Shown: piece by piece, positions 41,060-49,382 of the stretch
Layout: the number at the start of each line of letters is the position of its first letter
Numbering within the stretch: position 1 is the stretch's first letter
Notes under the pieces: model-generated
Databases searched by the model: none
Told to the model about the DNA's origin: nothing
Seen by the model: the letters and a program-made list of their open reading frames with translations, nothing else
Program-made: the position numbers and the translations under genes
Source of the DNA: Sneathiellales bacterium
GTDB lineage: Bacteria > Pseudomonadota > Alphaproteobacteria > JANQFL01
Length of the DNA stretch: 50,714 nt
Reading direction: 5' to 3'
Assembly: GCA_028277845.1 (NCBI GenBank)
Contig: JANQFL010000006.1
Span: 1-50,714 of the forward strand

Positions 41060-42913
41060 ATGTGTGGATTAGCCGGTAGCTTCGGGCCGGGCCGGCCGGG
41101 CCGCGGCGCCATCGATGGCGCGCTGGCCGCCTTGGCCAAGCGCGGCCCCGACGCCAATGGCTGGGCGCAGGAGGACTTGAACGGATCCTGTGTCACGCTG
41201 GTCCATACCCGGCTGTCGATCATCGACCTCGATGCCCGCGCCGACCAGCCGTTCGAGGATGACGACTGCGTTCTCGTTTACAACGGCGAGCTCTACAACT
41301 TCGTCGAACTGCGCAGCGAGCTGGCCGGCCTTGGCCACCGGTTCAAGACGTCGTCCGACACCGAGGTGGTGTTGCGGGCCTATCTGCAGTGGGGCGAGGC
41401 CTGTTTCGACAGGTTCGAAGGCATGTGGGCATTGGCCCTGGTCGACCGCAAAAAAGGCCGGATGCTGCTCAGCCGCGACCGTTTCGGCGAGAAGCCGCTG
41501 TTCTATTGGTTTCATGAGGGCACGCTGTATTTCGCCTCGGAGATCGCCGGTTTGGCCGCCCTGGCCGGCCGCTGGCCCGAGGTCGACCACCAACAGGTGC
41601 GGCGCTATCTGGTCAACGGCTACAAGTCCCTCAACAAGGAGAGCCGCTCGTTCCATCGCGATGTCCATCCATTGCCGGCGGCGTCCTTCGCCATGCTGGA
41701 CGCGCCCGCCCCACCGCGGTGCCAACGCTATTGGTCGCTCACCTATTCCCCCGTCGCCATGTCCGCCGATGATGCCGTGGCCGGCGCCCGGGAGCGGTTG
41801 TTCCGGTCGATGGAAATCAGGTTGCGCGCCGACGTCCCCCTCGCCTTCTGCCTGAGCGGCGGCGTCGATTCGAGTGCATTGGCGGCCCTCGCGGCCAAGC
41901 GTTTCGATTTCGACGTCCACACCTTTTCGATCATCGACAGCGATCCGCGCTACGACGAATCGGAGAACATCGACACCACCGTCGCCGCCATCGGCAGCAA
42001 ACACGTCGCCATCGAAACCACGCCGGCGGGTTTCTTCGAACGCCTGGAGCGGCTGGTCCGCTATCACGCCAGCCCCATCGCCACGGTTTCCTACTATGTG
42101 CACAGCTTTTTGTCCGAGGCCATCCGCGACGCCGGGTTCAAGATCGCCATTTCGGGCACGGCGGCCGACGAATTGTTCACCGGCTATTACGACCATTACG
42201 GTTTCTGGCTCGCCGAGATGGCGGAAAGCCAGGCCATCGAACCGCTCATCGCCGACTGGCGCGAAAGCTACGGCGCCTTCGTCCGCAACCCCTTGCTGCG
42301 GGATCCTCTGGCGTTCCGGGACAATCCCGGCGAACGCGGCCACATCATGCCGAACCGGGCGGTCTTTTCGTCATATCTGCGTGAACCGTTCGACGAGGCG
42401 TTCAGCGAAACCGACTACGCCGACAACACGCTGCGCAACCGCATGCTGAACGAGCTCAACCACGAGGTCATTCCCGTCATCCTTCAGGAAGACGACCTGA
42501 ACTCGATGATGCACTCGGTGGAAAACCGCTCGCCCTACCTGGACCGGGACCTGTGCGAATTCATGTATTCGGTACCCAACCAACACCTTATTCGTGACGG
42601 TTATGCTAAATGGGTATTGCGTGAGGCCGTCGACGGCGTGCTGCCCGATGCCGTCCGGCTGGACAAGCGCAAACGCGGTTTCAATGCCTCCATCCTGTCC
42701 TTCATCGACCCCGCACAAGACCGCACACGCGACCGGTTGCTGGCGGAAAGCCCGATCTTCGACATAGTCGACCGGCGGAAGATGGAACGCGCCCTGACCG
42801 GCGACTTCTCCGACAACGAGTTCAGCAAGTTCCTGTTCAGCTTTGTCTCAGCCAAACTGTTCCTGGAGGCCAGCGCGGCCAACGCCAACGACCGGGTCAA
42901 ACACGTTGCCTGA
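41060..42913 (+). CDS. Asparagine synthetase-like amidotransferase (second)
   Basis: 617 residues from the ATG at 41060 (MCGLAGSFG), so the catalytic Cys2 of the glutaminase domain is in place; the frame is open further upstream but the family starts here. KRGPDANGWA, YNGELYNFVELR, the PP-loop FCLSGGVDSSALAALA (about 270-285) and ISGTAADELFTGYYDHYGF are visible. The last of these replaces the usual GGDGGDE, suggesting a non-aspartate acceptor. It lies 23 bp after the NeuB-type gene and its stop overlaps the start of hisH. Confidence 0.88.
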   Translation: MCGLAGSFGPGRPGRGAIDGALAALAKRGPDANGWAQEDLNGSCVTLVHTRLSIIDLDARADQPFEDDDCVLVYNGELYNFVELRSELAGLGHRFKTSSDTEVVLRAYLQWGEACFDRFEGMWALALVDRKKGRMLLSRDRFGEKPLFYWFHEGTLYFASEIAGLAALAGRWPEVDHQQVRRYLVNGYKSLNKESRSFHRDVHPLPAASFAMLDAPAPPRCQRYWSLTYSPVAMSADDAVAGARERLFRSMEIRLRADVPLAFCLSGGVDSSALAALAAKRFDFDVHTFSIIDSDPRYDESENIDTTVAAIGSKHVAIETTPAGFFERLERLVRYHASPIATVSYYVHSFLSEAIRDAGFKIAISGTAADELFTGYYDHYGFWLAEMAESQAIEPLIADWRESYGAFVRNPLLRDPLAFRDNPGERGHIMPNRAVFSSYLREPFDEAFSETDYADNTLRNRMLNELNHEVIPVILQEDDLNSMMHSVENRSPYLDRDLCEFMYSVPNQHLIRDGYAKWVLREAVDGVLPDAVRLDKRKRGFNASILSFIDPAQDRTRDRLLAESPIFDIVDRRKMERALTGDFSDNEFSKFLFSFVSAKLFLEASAANANDRVKHVA

Positions 42914-43547
42914 AACCGTCGGCATCATCGACTATGGCCTCGGCAATCTGCGGTCCGTCGCCAGCGCCGTCGAGAAGGTCGGGTTTACGCCGCATATCAC
43001 CGGCGATCCTACCGAACTGGCGCAATCGAGCCACCTGATCCTGCCGGGCGTCGGCGCCTATGGCGACGGCATCGCCAATCTGCAGGCCCGTGACCTCATC
43101 GCGCCGCTCAACCGAATGGTCCTGCAGGAGCAAAAACCGATTCTGGGCATTTGCCTCGGCGCCCAGCTGATGGCCAAGAGCAGCAGCGAATTCGGCGATC
43201 ATATCGGCCTCGGCTGGTTCGATGCCGATGTCACCCGCCTCGAAACCGGCGACCCGTCATTGCGCGTTCCGCACGTGGGATGGGACGAGGTGGACCTGGT
43301 CCGGGACTGCCCGCTGTTCGACGGCGTGCCGGCGGAGTCGCTGTACTACTACGTGCATTCCTATTGCATCGTCGGCAAGGACAGCGACGCGGTGATCGGC
43401 GAATGCAATTATGGCCGGCGTTTCGTCGCCGTGCTTTCCAAGGGGCACATGTGCGCCACCCAGTTTCATCCGGAAAAAAGCCAGCAGAACGGGCTGACCG
43501 TGCTGCGCAATTTTCTCACCCACTTCTCATGCTGCGCAAACGGCTGA
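42906..43547 (+). CDS. hisH: HisH-like glutamine amidotransferase (glutaminase subunit)
   Basis: 213 residues. Class I glutaminase: nucleophile Cys in GICLGAQLM (about 81-89) and His-Glu pair in TQFHPEKSQ. It supplies ammonia to the HisF partner encoded next. Start is probably TTG at 42906, overlapping the AsnB-type stop; the next upstream Met is far into that gene, so the start is uncertain. Its end overlaps hisF by 19 bases. Location beside a WbpG/PseA-type gene shows a role in sugar amidation rather than histidine synthesis, as with P. aeruginosa HisH2. Confidence 0.85.
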   Translation: MPETVGIIDYGLGNLRSVASAVEKVGFTPHITGDPTELAQSSHLILPGVGAYGDGIANLQARDLIAPLNRMVLQEQKPILGICLGAQLMAKSSSEFGDHIGLGWFDADVTRLETGDPSLRVPHVGWDEVDLVRDCPLFDGVPAESLYYYVHSYCIVGKDSDAVIGECNYGRRFVAVLSKGHMCATQFHPEKSQQNGLTVLRNFLTHFSCCANG

Positions 43548-44275
43548 TCTCGGTATTGACCTTCTGCGACGGCGTGCTGTTCCGGACCAAGGACTTCACG
43601 CCCGATTACCGCTATACCCTCAGCTTTGTCGATGCCTGGTCGATCGACGAAGTGGTGGTGCTGGACGTGACCCGCACCGACGCCGTGGCGCGGCCGGCGT
43701 TCGACGCCGTCATCCAGCAGTTCGCCAGCCAGTGTTTCGTGCCCCTGGCGGCGGGCGGCGGCGTGCGCACCATGGAGGACGTGCGCCGCATGATGGCCAA
43801 CGGCGCCGACAAGGTCGTCGTCAATACCGGCGCCCTGGAACGCCCGGAGCTGATCACCGAAATCGCCGAAAGCTACGGCACCCAGTGCGTCGTCCTGTCC
43901 ATCGACGCCAAGCGCCAGGACGGTGGCGGATACCGGGTGCATGCCAACTGCGGTCAGGCGCCGACCGATCTGACCCCCGCCGAATGGGCCAAACGGGGCC
44001 AGGATCTCGGCGCCGGCGAGATCATGGTCACGTCGATCGACAATGACGGGTCGCTCGAAGGCTACGACCTGGATCTGTGCCGCGAGGTCACCGGCGCGGT
44101 CACGGTGCCGGTGCTGATTGCCGGCGGCGCCGGCGCCTGGAAGCATTTCGTCGAAGGCATCGACGAGGGCCATGCCTCGGCGGCCTGCATGACCAATATC
44201 TACCACTTCACGGAATCGTCGATCCGCAGCGCCAAGACCTACATGGCCAAGGCCGGCGTGCTGGTGCGGCAATGA
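43529..44275 (+). CDS. hisF: HisF-like cyclase subunit, specialised for sugar amidation
   Basis: 248 residues, TIM barrel. Start at ATG 43529 (MLRKRLISVLTFCDG). In true HisF the residue at position 11 is the catalytic Asp (CLDVKDG); here it is Thr, while the second Asp region (LSIDAKRQDGGG) is kept. PLAAGGGVRTMEDVRRMMANGADKVVVN, split here as two phosphate-binding motifs, and LIAGGAGAWKHF are present. It channels ammonia from HisH and is expected to work with the WbpG/PseA-type enzyme. Loss of Asp11 makes imidazole-glycerol phosphate synthesis unlikely. Confidence 0.86.
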   Translation: MLRKRLISVLTFCDGVLFRTKDFTPDYRYTLSFVDAWSIDEVVVLDVTRTDAVARPAFDAVIQQFASQCFVPLAAGGGVRTMEDVRRMMANGADKVVVNTGALERPELITEIAESYGTQCVVLSIDAKRQDGGGYRVHANCGQAPTDLTPAEWAKRGQDLGAGEIMVTSIDNDGSLEGYDLDLCREVTGAVTVPVLIAGGAGAWKHFVEGIDEGHASAACMTNIYHFTESSIRSAKTYMAKAGVLVRQ

Positions 44276-44325
44276 AGGCCCGCAGGACACCGGCAGCGCA
44301 TCCGTTCGGGTTTTAAGGGAAGTCA

Positions 44326-45444
44326 ATGGAAGCACAAATCAAGTATTGCAAGACGTGCCTGATGTCGAGCGCACGGCCACGCATCGGCTTCGACGACGAG
44401 GGGGTCTGCAACGCCTGCCGCACCGCCGAAAGCAAGGCCGGGATCGACTGGGACAAGCGCCGGCAGGAGTTTTTCGACACCGTCGATGCCCTGAAGGGGC
44501 GGCACGGCCACTACGACTGCATCGTGCCCTGGAGCGGCGGCAAGGATTCCAGTGCCATTGCCTACCGGCTCAAATACGAATTCGGCCTCAATCCCCTGCT
44601 GGTGACGTTTTCGCCGCTCAATCCGACGGACGTCGGCGTGCATAACCGCGAGGAGTTGCTCAAGCTCGGCTTCGATCATCTGTTGATCCGGCCCAACCAG
44701 AAGGTCTCGCGGCACCTCGCCAACCGGTTTTTCGTCGAACGCGGCAATCCGAAGGTGGCCTGGGATGCGGGCATCAACGCCGTGCCCGTGCAGATCGCCG
44801 TGCAGCACGACATTCCGCTGATTTTCTACGCCGAACACGGCGAAAGCGAATATGGCGGCAAGACGTTGAGCGAGGAGCACCTGAAGGTGCGCGATTTCAC
44901 CGAAGTGCTCGAACACCAGATCGGCGACATGCCGCTGAACTGGGCCGACGACCAGGTCGACGAGCGCGATCTCGCGCCCTACCTCTATCCCGATCTGGGC
45001 GATGTGGAACGGGTCGGCGTCAAGGCCATCTATTTCGGCTACTTTTTCCCGTGGGACGTCTACGACAACTACGACCTGATCCGCTCGAAGATGGATTTCC
45101 GCACGGCGGCGCGGGGCCGCACCGATGGCACCTTTACCGATTTCGACAGCCTCGACGACACCATCGACGACGTCTACTACTACCTGCAGTTCGTCAAGTT
45201 CGGGTTCGGCCGGGCGACGCGGGACGCCTCGCGGCAGATCTACCGCGGCCGTCTGACCAGGGAAGAAGGGCTGGAACTGGCGCGCCAATACGACGCCGAG
45301 TTCCCCAGCACGTTTTTCCAGGAAAATCTCGATTACCTGGGCGTCACCGAACCCGAATTCACCGACGTGATCGACCGCCACCGCAACACGGAGATCTGGA
45401 AATTCGAAGGCAACCAGTGGATTTTGCGCCATCCCCCGGAATGA
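44326..45444 (+). CDS. N-acetyl sugar amidotransferase (WbpG/PseA family)
   Basis: 372 residues. N-terminal CKTCLMSSARPRIGFDDEG with CNAC forms the family's Cys-rich start; the ATP PP-loop is VPWSGGKDSSAIAYRL (about 67-82). Members activate the acetamido carbonyl of an amino sugar or nonulosonate with ATP and convert it to an acetamidino group using ammonia from HisH/HisF, as for P. aeruginosa O-antigen and Campylobacter flagellin. Good ribosome site (AAGGGA). It stands directly after hisF, completing the three-protein set. Confidence 0.9.
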   Translation: MEAQIKYCKTCLMSSARPRIGFDDEGVCNACRTAESKAGIDWDKRRQEFFDTVDALKGRHGHYDCIVPWSGGKDSSAIAYRLKYEFGLNPLLVTFSPLNPTDVGVHNREELLKLGFDHLLIRPNQKVSRHLANRFFVERGNPKVAWDAGINAVPVQIAVQHDIPLIFYAEHGESEYGGKTLSEEHLKVRDFTEVLEHQIGDMPLNWADDQVDERDLAPYLYPDLGDVERVGVKAIYFGYFFPWDVYDNYDLIRSKMDFRTAARGRTDGTFTDFDSLDDTIDDVYYYLQFVKFGFGRATRDASRQIYRGRLTREEGLELARQYDAEFPSTFFQENLDYLGVTEPEFTDVIDRHRNTEIWKFEGNQWILRHPPE

Positions 45445-45482
45445 CCGGGCAGGACCCAATCGCGATGGCGACAGGAGCAGAC

Positions 45483-46556
45483 ATGAGCGAGCGTAACCAA
45501 GTCGACAATATCTCGAGCGTCAAGCTGAACGATATCGAGGAGATCCTCTCCGAAGAGTTCGGCGACCGCTTTCGCGCCTACCGCGTCGATTACCGCAAGA
45601 GCATGAACTACGACAAGAACGGGTTCCTGCCGGATTTCCCGTTGACCGTCTCGTTCGAGCTGGTCAACCGCTGCAACCTGAAATGCGTGATGTGCTACAC
45701 CGACCATCATCGGCTCGACAAAAAGACCCTGGCCATCGGCACCATCGAGAGCGTCCTGCGCGAGTGCCGGCAAAACGGCCTGCCGGCGGCGGTGATCGGC
45801 ATGGCCGCAGAATCCCTGCTGTACAAGGATATCCGCCGGGTCATCGGGGCCTCGCGCGAGGCCGGCATCATGGACGTCTTTCTCGGCACCAACGCGACCC
45901 TGCTGACGCCGGAGCTGTCCGAGTTCATCGTCGACCAGCGGGTGGCCCGGGTCGAGGTCTCGCTCGATGCCGCGACACCGGAAACCTATAAGAAAATCCG
46001 TTCCAAGGACGAATTGGACGTCGTCGAGAAGAACGTCCGCGAACTGGTTGCCGCCAAACGGCGCAAGGGATCGAAACTGCCGGTCGTGCGGTTGTGCTTC
46101 TGCGTTCAGCCCGACAATGTCCAGGAACGTCAGGCCTTCATCGACAAATGGCAGGACGACGTCGATTATATCGACTTCCAGGAAATGATCGATTTCCAGT
46201 ACGTCACGCCACTGGTCGAAAACCGTCCCCAGGATGTGCCCAACATCGACAACCTGGAACCCCAGGCCTACTGCCCCTACCCCTTCAACAGCCTGCACGT
46301 CTGGGCTGATGGCATGGTGACGCCGTGCTGCACCTATTACGGCAAGGCATTGCCGCTCGGCAATGTGGAGGAGCAGACGCTGACCGACATGTGGAACGGC
46401 GACGAGATCAACAAGATCCGCGACGAGTTCCGCACCGGCAATCTCAACCCCGTATGCCGGGTCTGTTTGAGCGCGCGTGACAGTGAAAACTTCTCGAAGG
46501 CGAAGGCACTGAGCCGCGAAACCCCGTACGTCACCGCTGCCGAGGAGAATGATTGA
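45483..46556 (+). CDS. Radical SAM/SPASM enzyme
   Basis: 357 residues from the ATG at 45483 (AGGAG five bases upstream). The radical SAM Cys motif is in ELVNRCNLKCVMC (about 62-74), and the C-terminal SPASM region has YCPYPFNSLHVWADG, TPCC and CRVC, which hold auxiliary 4Fe-4S clusters. SPASM proteins in glycan clusters are often annotated as sugar-modifying or peptide-modifying; here it may deaminate, dehydrogenate or epimerise a sugar. The stop shares a base with the next start (TGATG), so translation is coupled. Confidence 0.86.
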   Translation: MSERNQVDNISSVKLNDIEEILSEEFGDRFRAYRVDYRKSMNYDKNGFLPDFPLTVSFELVNRCNLKCVMCYTDHHRLDKKTLAIGTIESVLRECRQNGLPAAVIGMAAESLLYKDIRRVIGASREAGIMDVFLGTNATLLTPELSEFIVDQRVARVEVSLDAATPETYKKIRSKDELDVVEKNVRELVAAKRRKGSKLPVVRLCFCVQPDNVQERQAFIDKWQDDVDYIDFQEMIDFQYVTPLVENRPQDVPNIDNLEPQAYCPYPFNSLHVWADGMVTPCCTYYGKALPLGNVEEQTLTDMWNGDEINKIRDEFRTGNLNPVCRVCLSARDSENFSKAKALSRETPYVTAAEEND

Positions 46557-47449
46557 TGTCGGCGCCCACTGCCGCGAAGAATGTCTTCCGTTGCGACGTC
46601 TGCGGCGCCGACGACGCCGCCGAAATCGATGTCGCCCGCGCCTATACCGGCGATCAGCCGATCCATGTCTGCCGCCAATGCGGTTTCGTATATGTCCGCG
46701 AGCGGCGCTCCGCCGAAGCCATCGCCGCCAGCTGGTCGGACGAAATCTTCGGTGACGGATATTCGGCGCGCATTCCGGCCGTCGTCGCACGACAGGTCTA
46801 TGTTGCCGAATATCTCGCAACGGAAGTCGGGCTGAACGGCAAGTCGTTGTGCGATATCGGCGGCGGTGAAGGCCAGTTCCTCGAGATCGTGCGCAAGGAC
46901 GACTATGGCGCCACGCCGTTCGGTATCGAACCCAGCGCTGCGAACTGTGCCGCCATGTGCGCCAACCAGATCGATTGTTTCGAAGGCACACTCGAGGACT
47001 ATCTGGCGTCGAGCGAAAAGAAACAGGGTTTCGACATCGTCACGACCATGTGGACGCTGGAAAACTGTCAGGACTGCAATACCCTGATCGCCGGTGCCCA
47101 CGACCTGCTGAAGGATGGCGGCCATCTGTGCATCGCCACCGGCAGCCGTCTGCTGGTGCCGTTCAAGAAACCGCTCGATCTCTATCTCTCCGACAATCCG
47201 GCCGACACCCATAGTTTCCGCTTCAGCGCCAACACATTGCGCCGGCTGATGGCCAAGCACGGTTTGCAACCGATCCGCATCAATCGCTATATCGACACCG
47301 ATGTGCTATGCGTCATCGCCGAGAAGACCGGTGACGCATCGGCCGAAGACTGGCCCGGCGACGACTGGCGCCAGGTCATCGACTTCTTCAATCGCTGGGA
47401 TCGCGAGACCCGCGATCACTATCCGCCGGAACGGCTCGCGACAGCCTGA
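46556..47449 (+). CDS. SAM-dependent methyltransferase with zinc-ribbon head
   Basis: 297 residues. Two CxxC pairs at the start (CDVCGADDA and CRQCGFVYV) resemble the zinc-binding head of NDP-sugar C-methyltransferases. The SAM motif is LCDIGGGEGQFLEIV (about 102-116), followed by LENCQDC and LLKDGGHLCIATGS. It starts at ATG 46556 with GAGGAG eight bases upstream. It probably methylates the sugar made by this cluster at carbon, oxygen or nitrogen. Confidence 0.82.
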   Translation: MSAPTAAKNVFRCDVCGADDAAEIDVARAYTGDQPIHVCRQCGFVYVRERRSAEAIAASWSDEIFGDGYSARIPAVVARQVYVAEYLATEVGLNGKSLCDIGGGEGQFLEIVRKDDYGATPFGIEPSAANCAAMCANQIDCFEGTLEDYLASSEKKQGFDIVTTMWTLENCQDCNTLIAGAHDLLKDGGHLCIATGSRLLVPFKKPLDLYLSDNPADTHSFRFSANTLRRLMAKHGLQPIRINRYIDTDVLCVIAEKTGDASAEDWPGDDWRQVIDFFNRWDRETRDHYPPERLATA

Positions 47450-47463
47450 CGGCGACATCCGCC

Positions 47464-48354
47464 ATGGACAATATTCATCTTTTCATCAACGCTGAACGCG
47501 GCGCAGCGGTGGTCAAGCGCCTGGCCGAAGCCGGGCACGGCATTTCCGGCGTTCATGTGCCGCCCAGCCGCCTGGACAGCCCGGCGATCACAGACGCCTG
47601 CCGCGCCGCCGGCATCCAGGCCAACGGCGTGGAAGACGTCAACGCGCCGTCATTCGTGGACGAACTCCGGCAAAGCGGGGCACGGCTATCCATCGTTGGC
47701 GGCTTTTCCACCATTTTCCGTCAGCCGCTGATCGATTTGCCGGAGTTCGGCACCATCAACCTGCATGCCGGGCGGCTACCGTTTTATCGCGGGGGGTCGC
47801 CGCTCAATTGGCAGATCATCAACGGCGAGCACGAGGCCGGCGTCAGCGTCGTGCGCATGGACGGCGATATCGACAGCGGTGACGTGCTGGCGGAAGGGCG
47901 CATTCCGATCGACGACAGCGATACGATCGGCGATGTGCACACCAAGGCCCATGACCTGTTTCCCGACTTGGTTCTCGAAGTGATCGCCAATTTCGAACAG
48001 GGAAATTTCGGTGGCCGGGCACAGCTCGCCGATGAATCCTGTTATTGGCATCAGCGCAACGACGATGATGGACGTATCTCCTGGACCGACTTGTCGGCGC
48101 GGCAGGTATTTGACCTGGTGCGCGCCATCACCCGGCCGTATCCCGGCGCCTCGACCGTGTTTGAAGGCCAAAAGCTGCGGATATTTGCCGTCTCTGAATC
48201 CGACCGTGTCGTCAAGGGCGTGCCGGGCCGGATCGTATGGATACTGGGCGAAGGGCCGTATGTTGTGTGCCGCGACCGGGCGGTGCTGTTGACCGACTAC
48301 GGTCTGGAAGACGGCAGCCGTCCAAAGCTGAAAACCGGCATGCGATTGGGCTGA
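47464..48354 (+). CDS. Formyltransferase (Met-tRNA formyltransferase-like, sugar N-formyl type)
   Basis: 296 residues. The formyl-THF fold has the catalytic triad Asn-His-Asp in TINLHAGRLPFYRGGSPLNW (about 98-117) and VVRMDGDIDSGDV. The C-terminal extension is short, as in sugar formyltransferases that act on 3- or 4-amino sugars (e.g. WbkC- or VioF-like), rather than in tRNA formyltransferase. It lies between a methyltransferase and a dehydrogenase in the sugar operon, so an amino-sugar N-formyl product is expected. Confidence 0.85.
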   Translation: MDNIHLFINAERGAAVVKRLAEAGHGISGVHVPPSRLDSPAITDACRAAGIQANGVEDVNAPSFVDELRQSGARLSIVGGFSTIFRQPLIDLPEFGTINLHAGRLPFYRGGSPLNWQIINGEHEAGVSVVRMDGDIDSGDVLAEGRIPIDDSDTIGDVHTKAHDLFPDLVLEVIANFEQGNFGGRAQLADESCYWHQRNDDDGRISWTDLSARQVFDLVRAITRPYPGASTVFEGQKLRIFAVSESDRVVKGVPGRIVWILGEGPYVVCRDRAVLLTDYGLEDGSRPKLKTGMRLG

Positions 48355-48360
48355 CGGCGC

Positions 48361-49368
48361 ATGTCCAATGCTTCCCTCCGTGCCGGTATTATCGGCCTGG
48401 GTGTCGGTGAACAACACCTCAAGAGTTATCGGTCCATCGGCGGTGTCGAGGTCCGGGCCATCTGCGATATCGATGCCGTGCAACTGGCCCGGGTCGGTGA
48501 CGATTGGGACATCGGCGAACGCTACACCGATGCCCGGCGGATTACCGAGCACCCCGAGTTAGACGTGGTGTCAATCTGCTCCTACGACGACAAACACGCC
48601 GAGCAAGCCGTTTCCGCGTTCAACCACGGCAAGCATGTGATGGTGGAAAAGCCGGTCTCCCTGTTCCGCCACGAGGCCGAAAAGGTGTTGCGGGCGCAGC
48701 AGGACAGCGGCCGCTATATCACATCCAACCTGATCCTGCGCCAGAGCCCGCGGTTCATAGAACTGCGCGACCAGATCCGGGCCGGCACCTTCGGCGACAT
48801 CTTCCACATCGAAGGCGACTATGTGCATGACATCCTGTGGAAGATCACGGAGGGCTGGCGCGGCCAAATGGCGTTCTATTCCGTGCTCTACGGCGGCGGC
48901 ATCCATCTGATCGACCTGATGCGCTGGATTTTGGGGGATGAAATCGTTTCGGTCAGCAGCGTCGGCAGCAACATCCGGTCGCGTGGAACCAATTACCGCT
49001 ACAACGATTGCATCACCAGCCTGTTGAAGTTCGCCGGCGGCGCCACGGGCAAGACCCTGACGACCTACGGACCGCGCCGTACGAAGTTTCATGCGCTCAA
49101 CGTCTACGGAACCGAGCGCACCTTCATCAACGATCTGCCCAACGCCAAGCTGTTCACCGGCGACGAACCGCAGGACGAACACGTGGTGACGACACCCTAT
49201 CCGGGCATGCGCAAGGGCGATCTGTTGCCCGACCTGATTGCCGCAATCCGAGAAAACCGCGAGCCAAACGTGTCGGCCAAGGACGTGTTCCGCATTATGG
49301 ACGTCTGCTTCGCCGCCCAGGAAGCACTGGAAACCGGGCGGCAGACCGACATCACATACCTGATCTGA
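48361..49368 (+). CDS. Gfo/Idh/MocA-family oxidoreductase
   Basis: 335 residues. The NAD(P) Rossmann site is at the N-terminus (AGIIGLGVGEQHLKSYRSIG, about 8-27), with EKPVSLFRHEAE (about 96-107) giving the catalytic Lys, and a later DYVHDILWK and GGGIHLIDLMRWILGDE. Such enzymes oxidise a sugar hydroxyl to a ketone, often next to a DegT aminotransferase. It starts six bases after the formyltransferase stop and is followed 14 bp later by that aminotransferase, which strongly suggests a ketosugar then amino-sugar sequence. Confidence 0.9.
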   Translation: MSNASLRAGIIGLGVGEQHLKSYRSIGGVEVRAICDIDAVQLARVGDDWDIGERYTDARRITEHPELDVVSICSYDDKHAEQAVSAFNHGKHVMVEKPVSLFRHEAEKVLRAQQDSGRYITSNLILRQSPRFIELRDQIRAGTFGDIFHIEGDYVHDILWKITEGWRGQMAFYSVLYGGGIHLIDLMRWILGDEIVSVSSVGSNIRSRGTNYRYNDCITSLLKFAGGATGKTLTTYGPRRTKFHALNVYGTERTFINDLPNAKLFTGDEPQDEHVVTTPYPGMRKGDLLPDLIAAIRENREPNVSAKDVFRIMDVCFAAQEALETGRQTDITYLI

Positions 49369-49382
49369 TTCAAGAGAACCAT

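Noticed and set aside
43529-44275. HisH/HisF as part of a histidine operon
   Set aside because: No other his genes are nearby, HisF lacks Asp11, and a WbpG/PseA-type gene follows directly.
45333-46991. A 552-codon open frame on the minus strand
   Set aside because: Runs across three well supported genes on the other strand, with an Arg-rich composition and no domain motifs.
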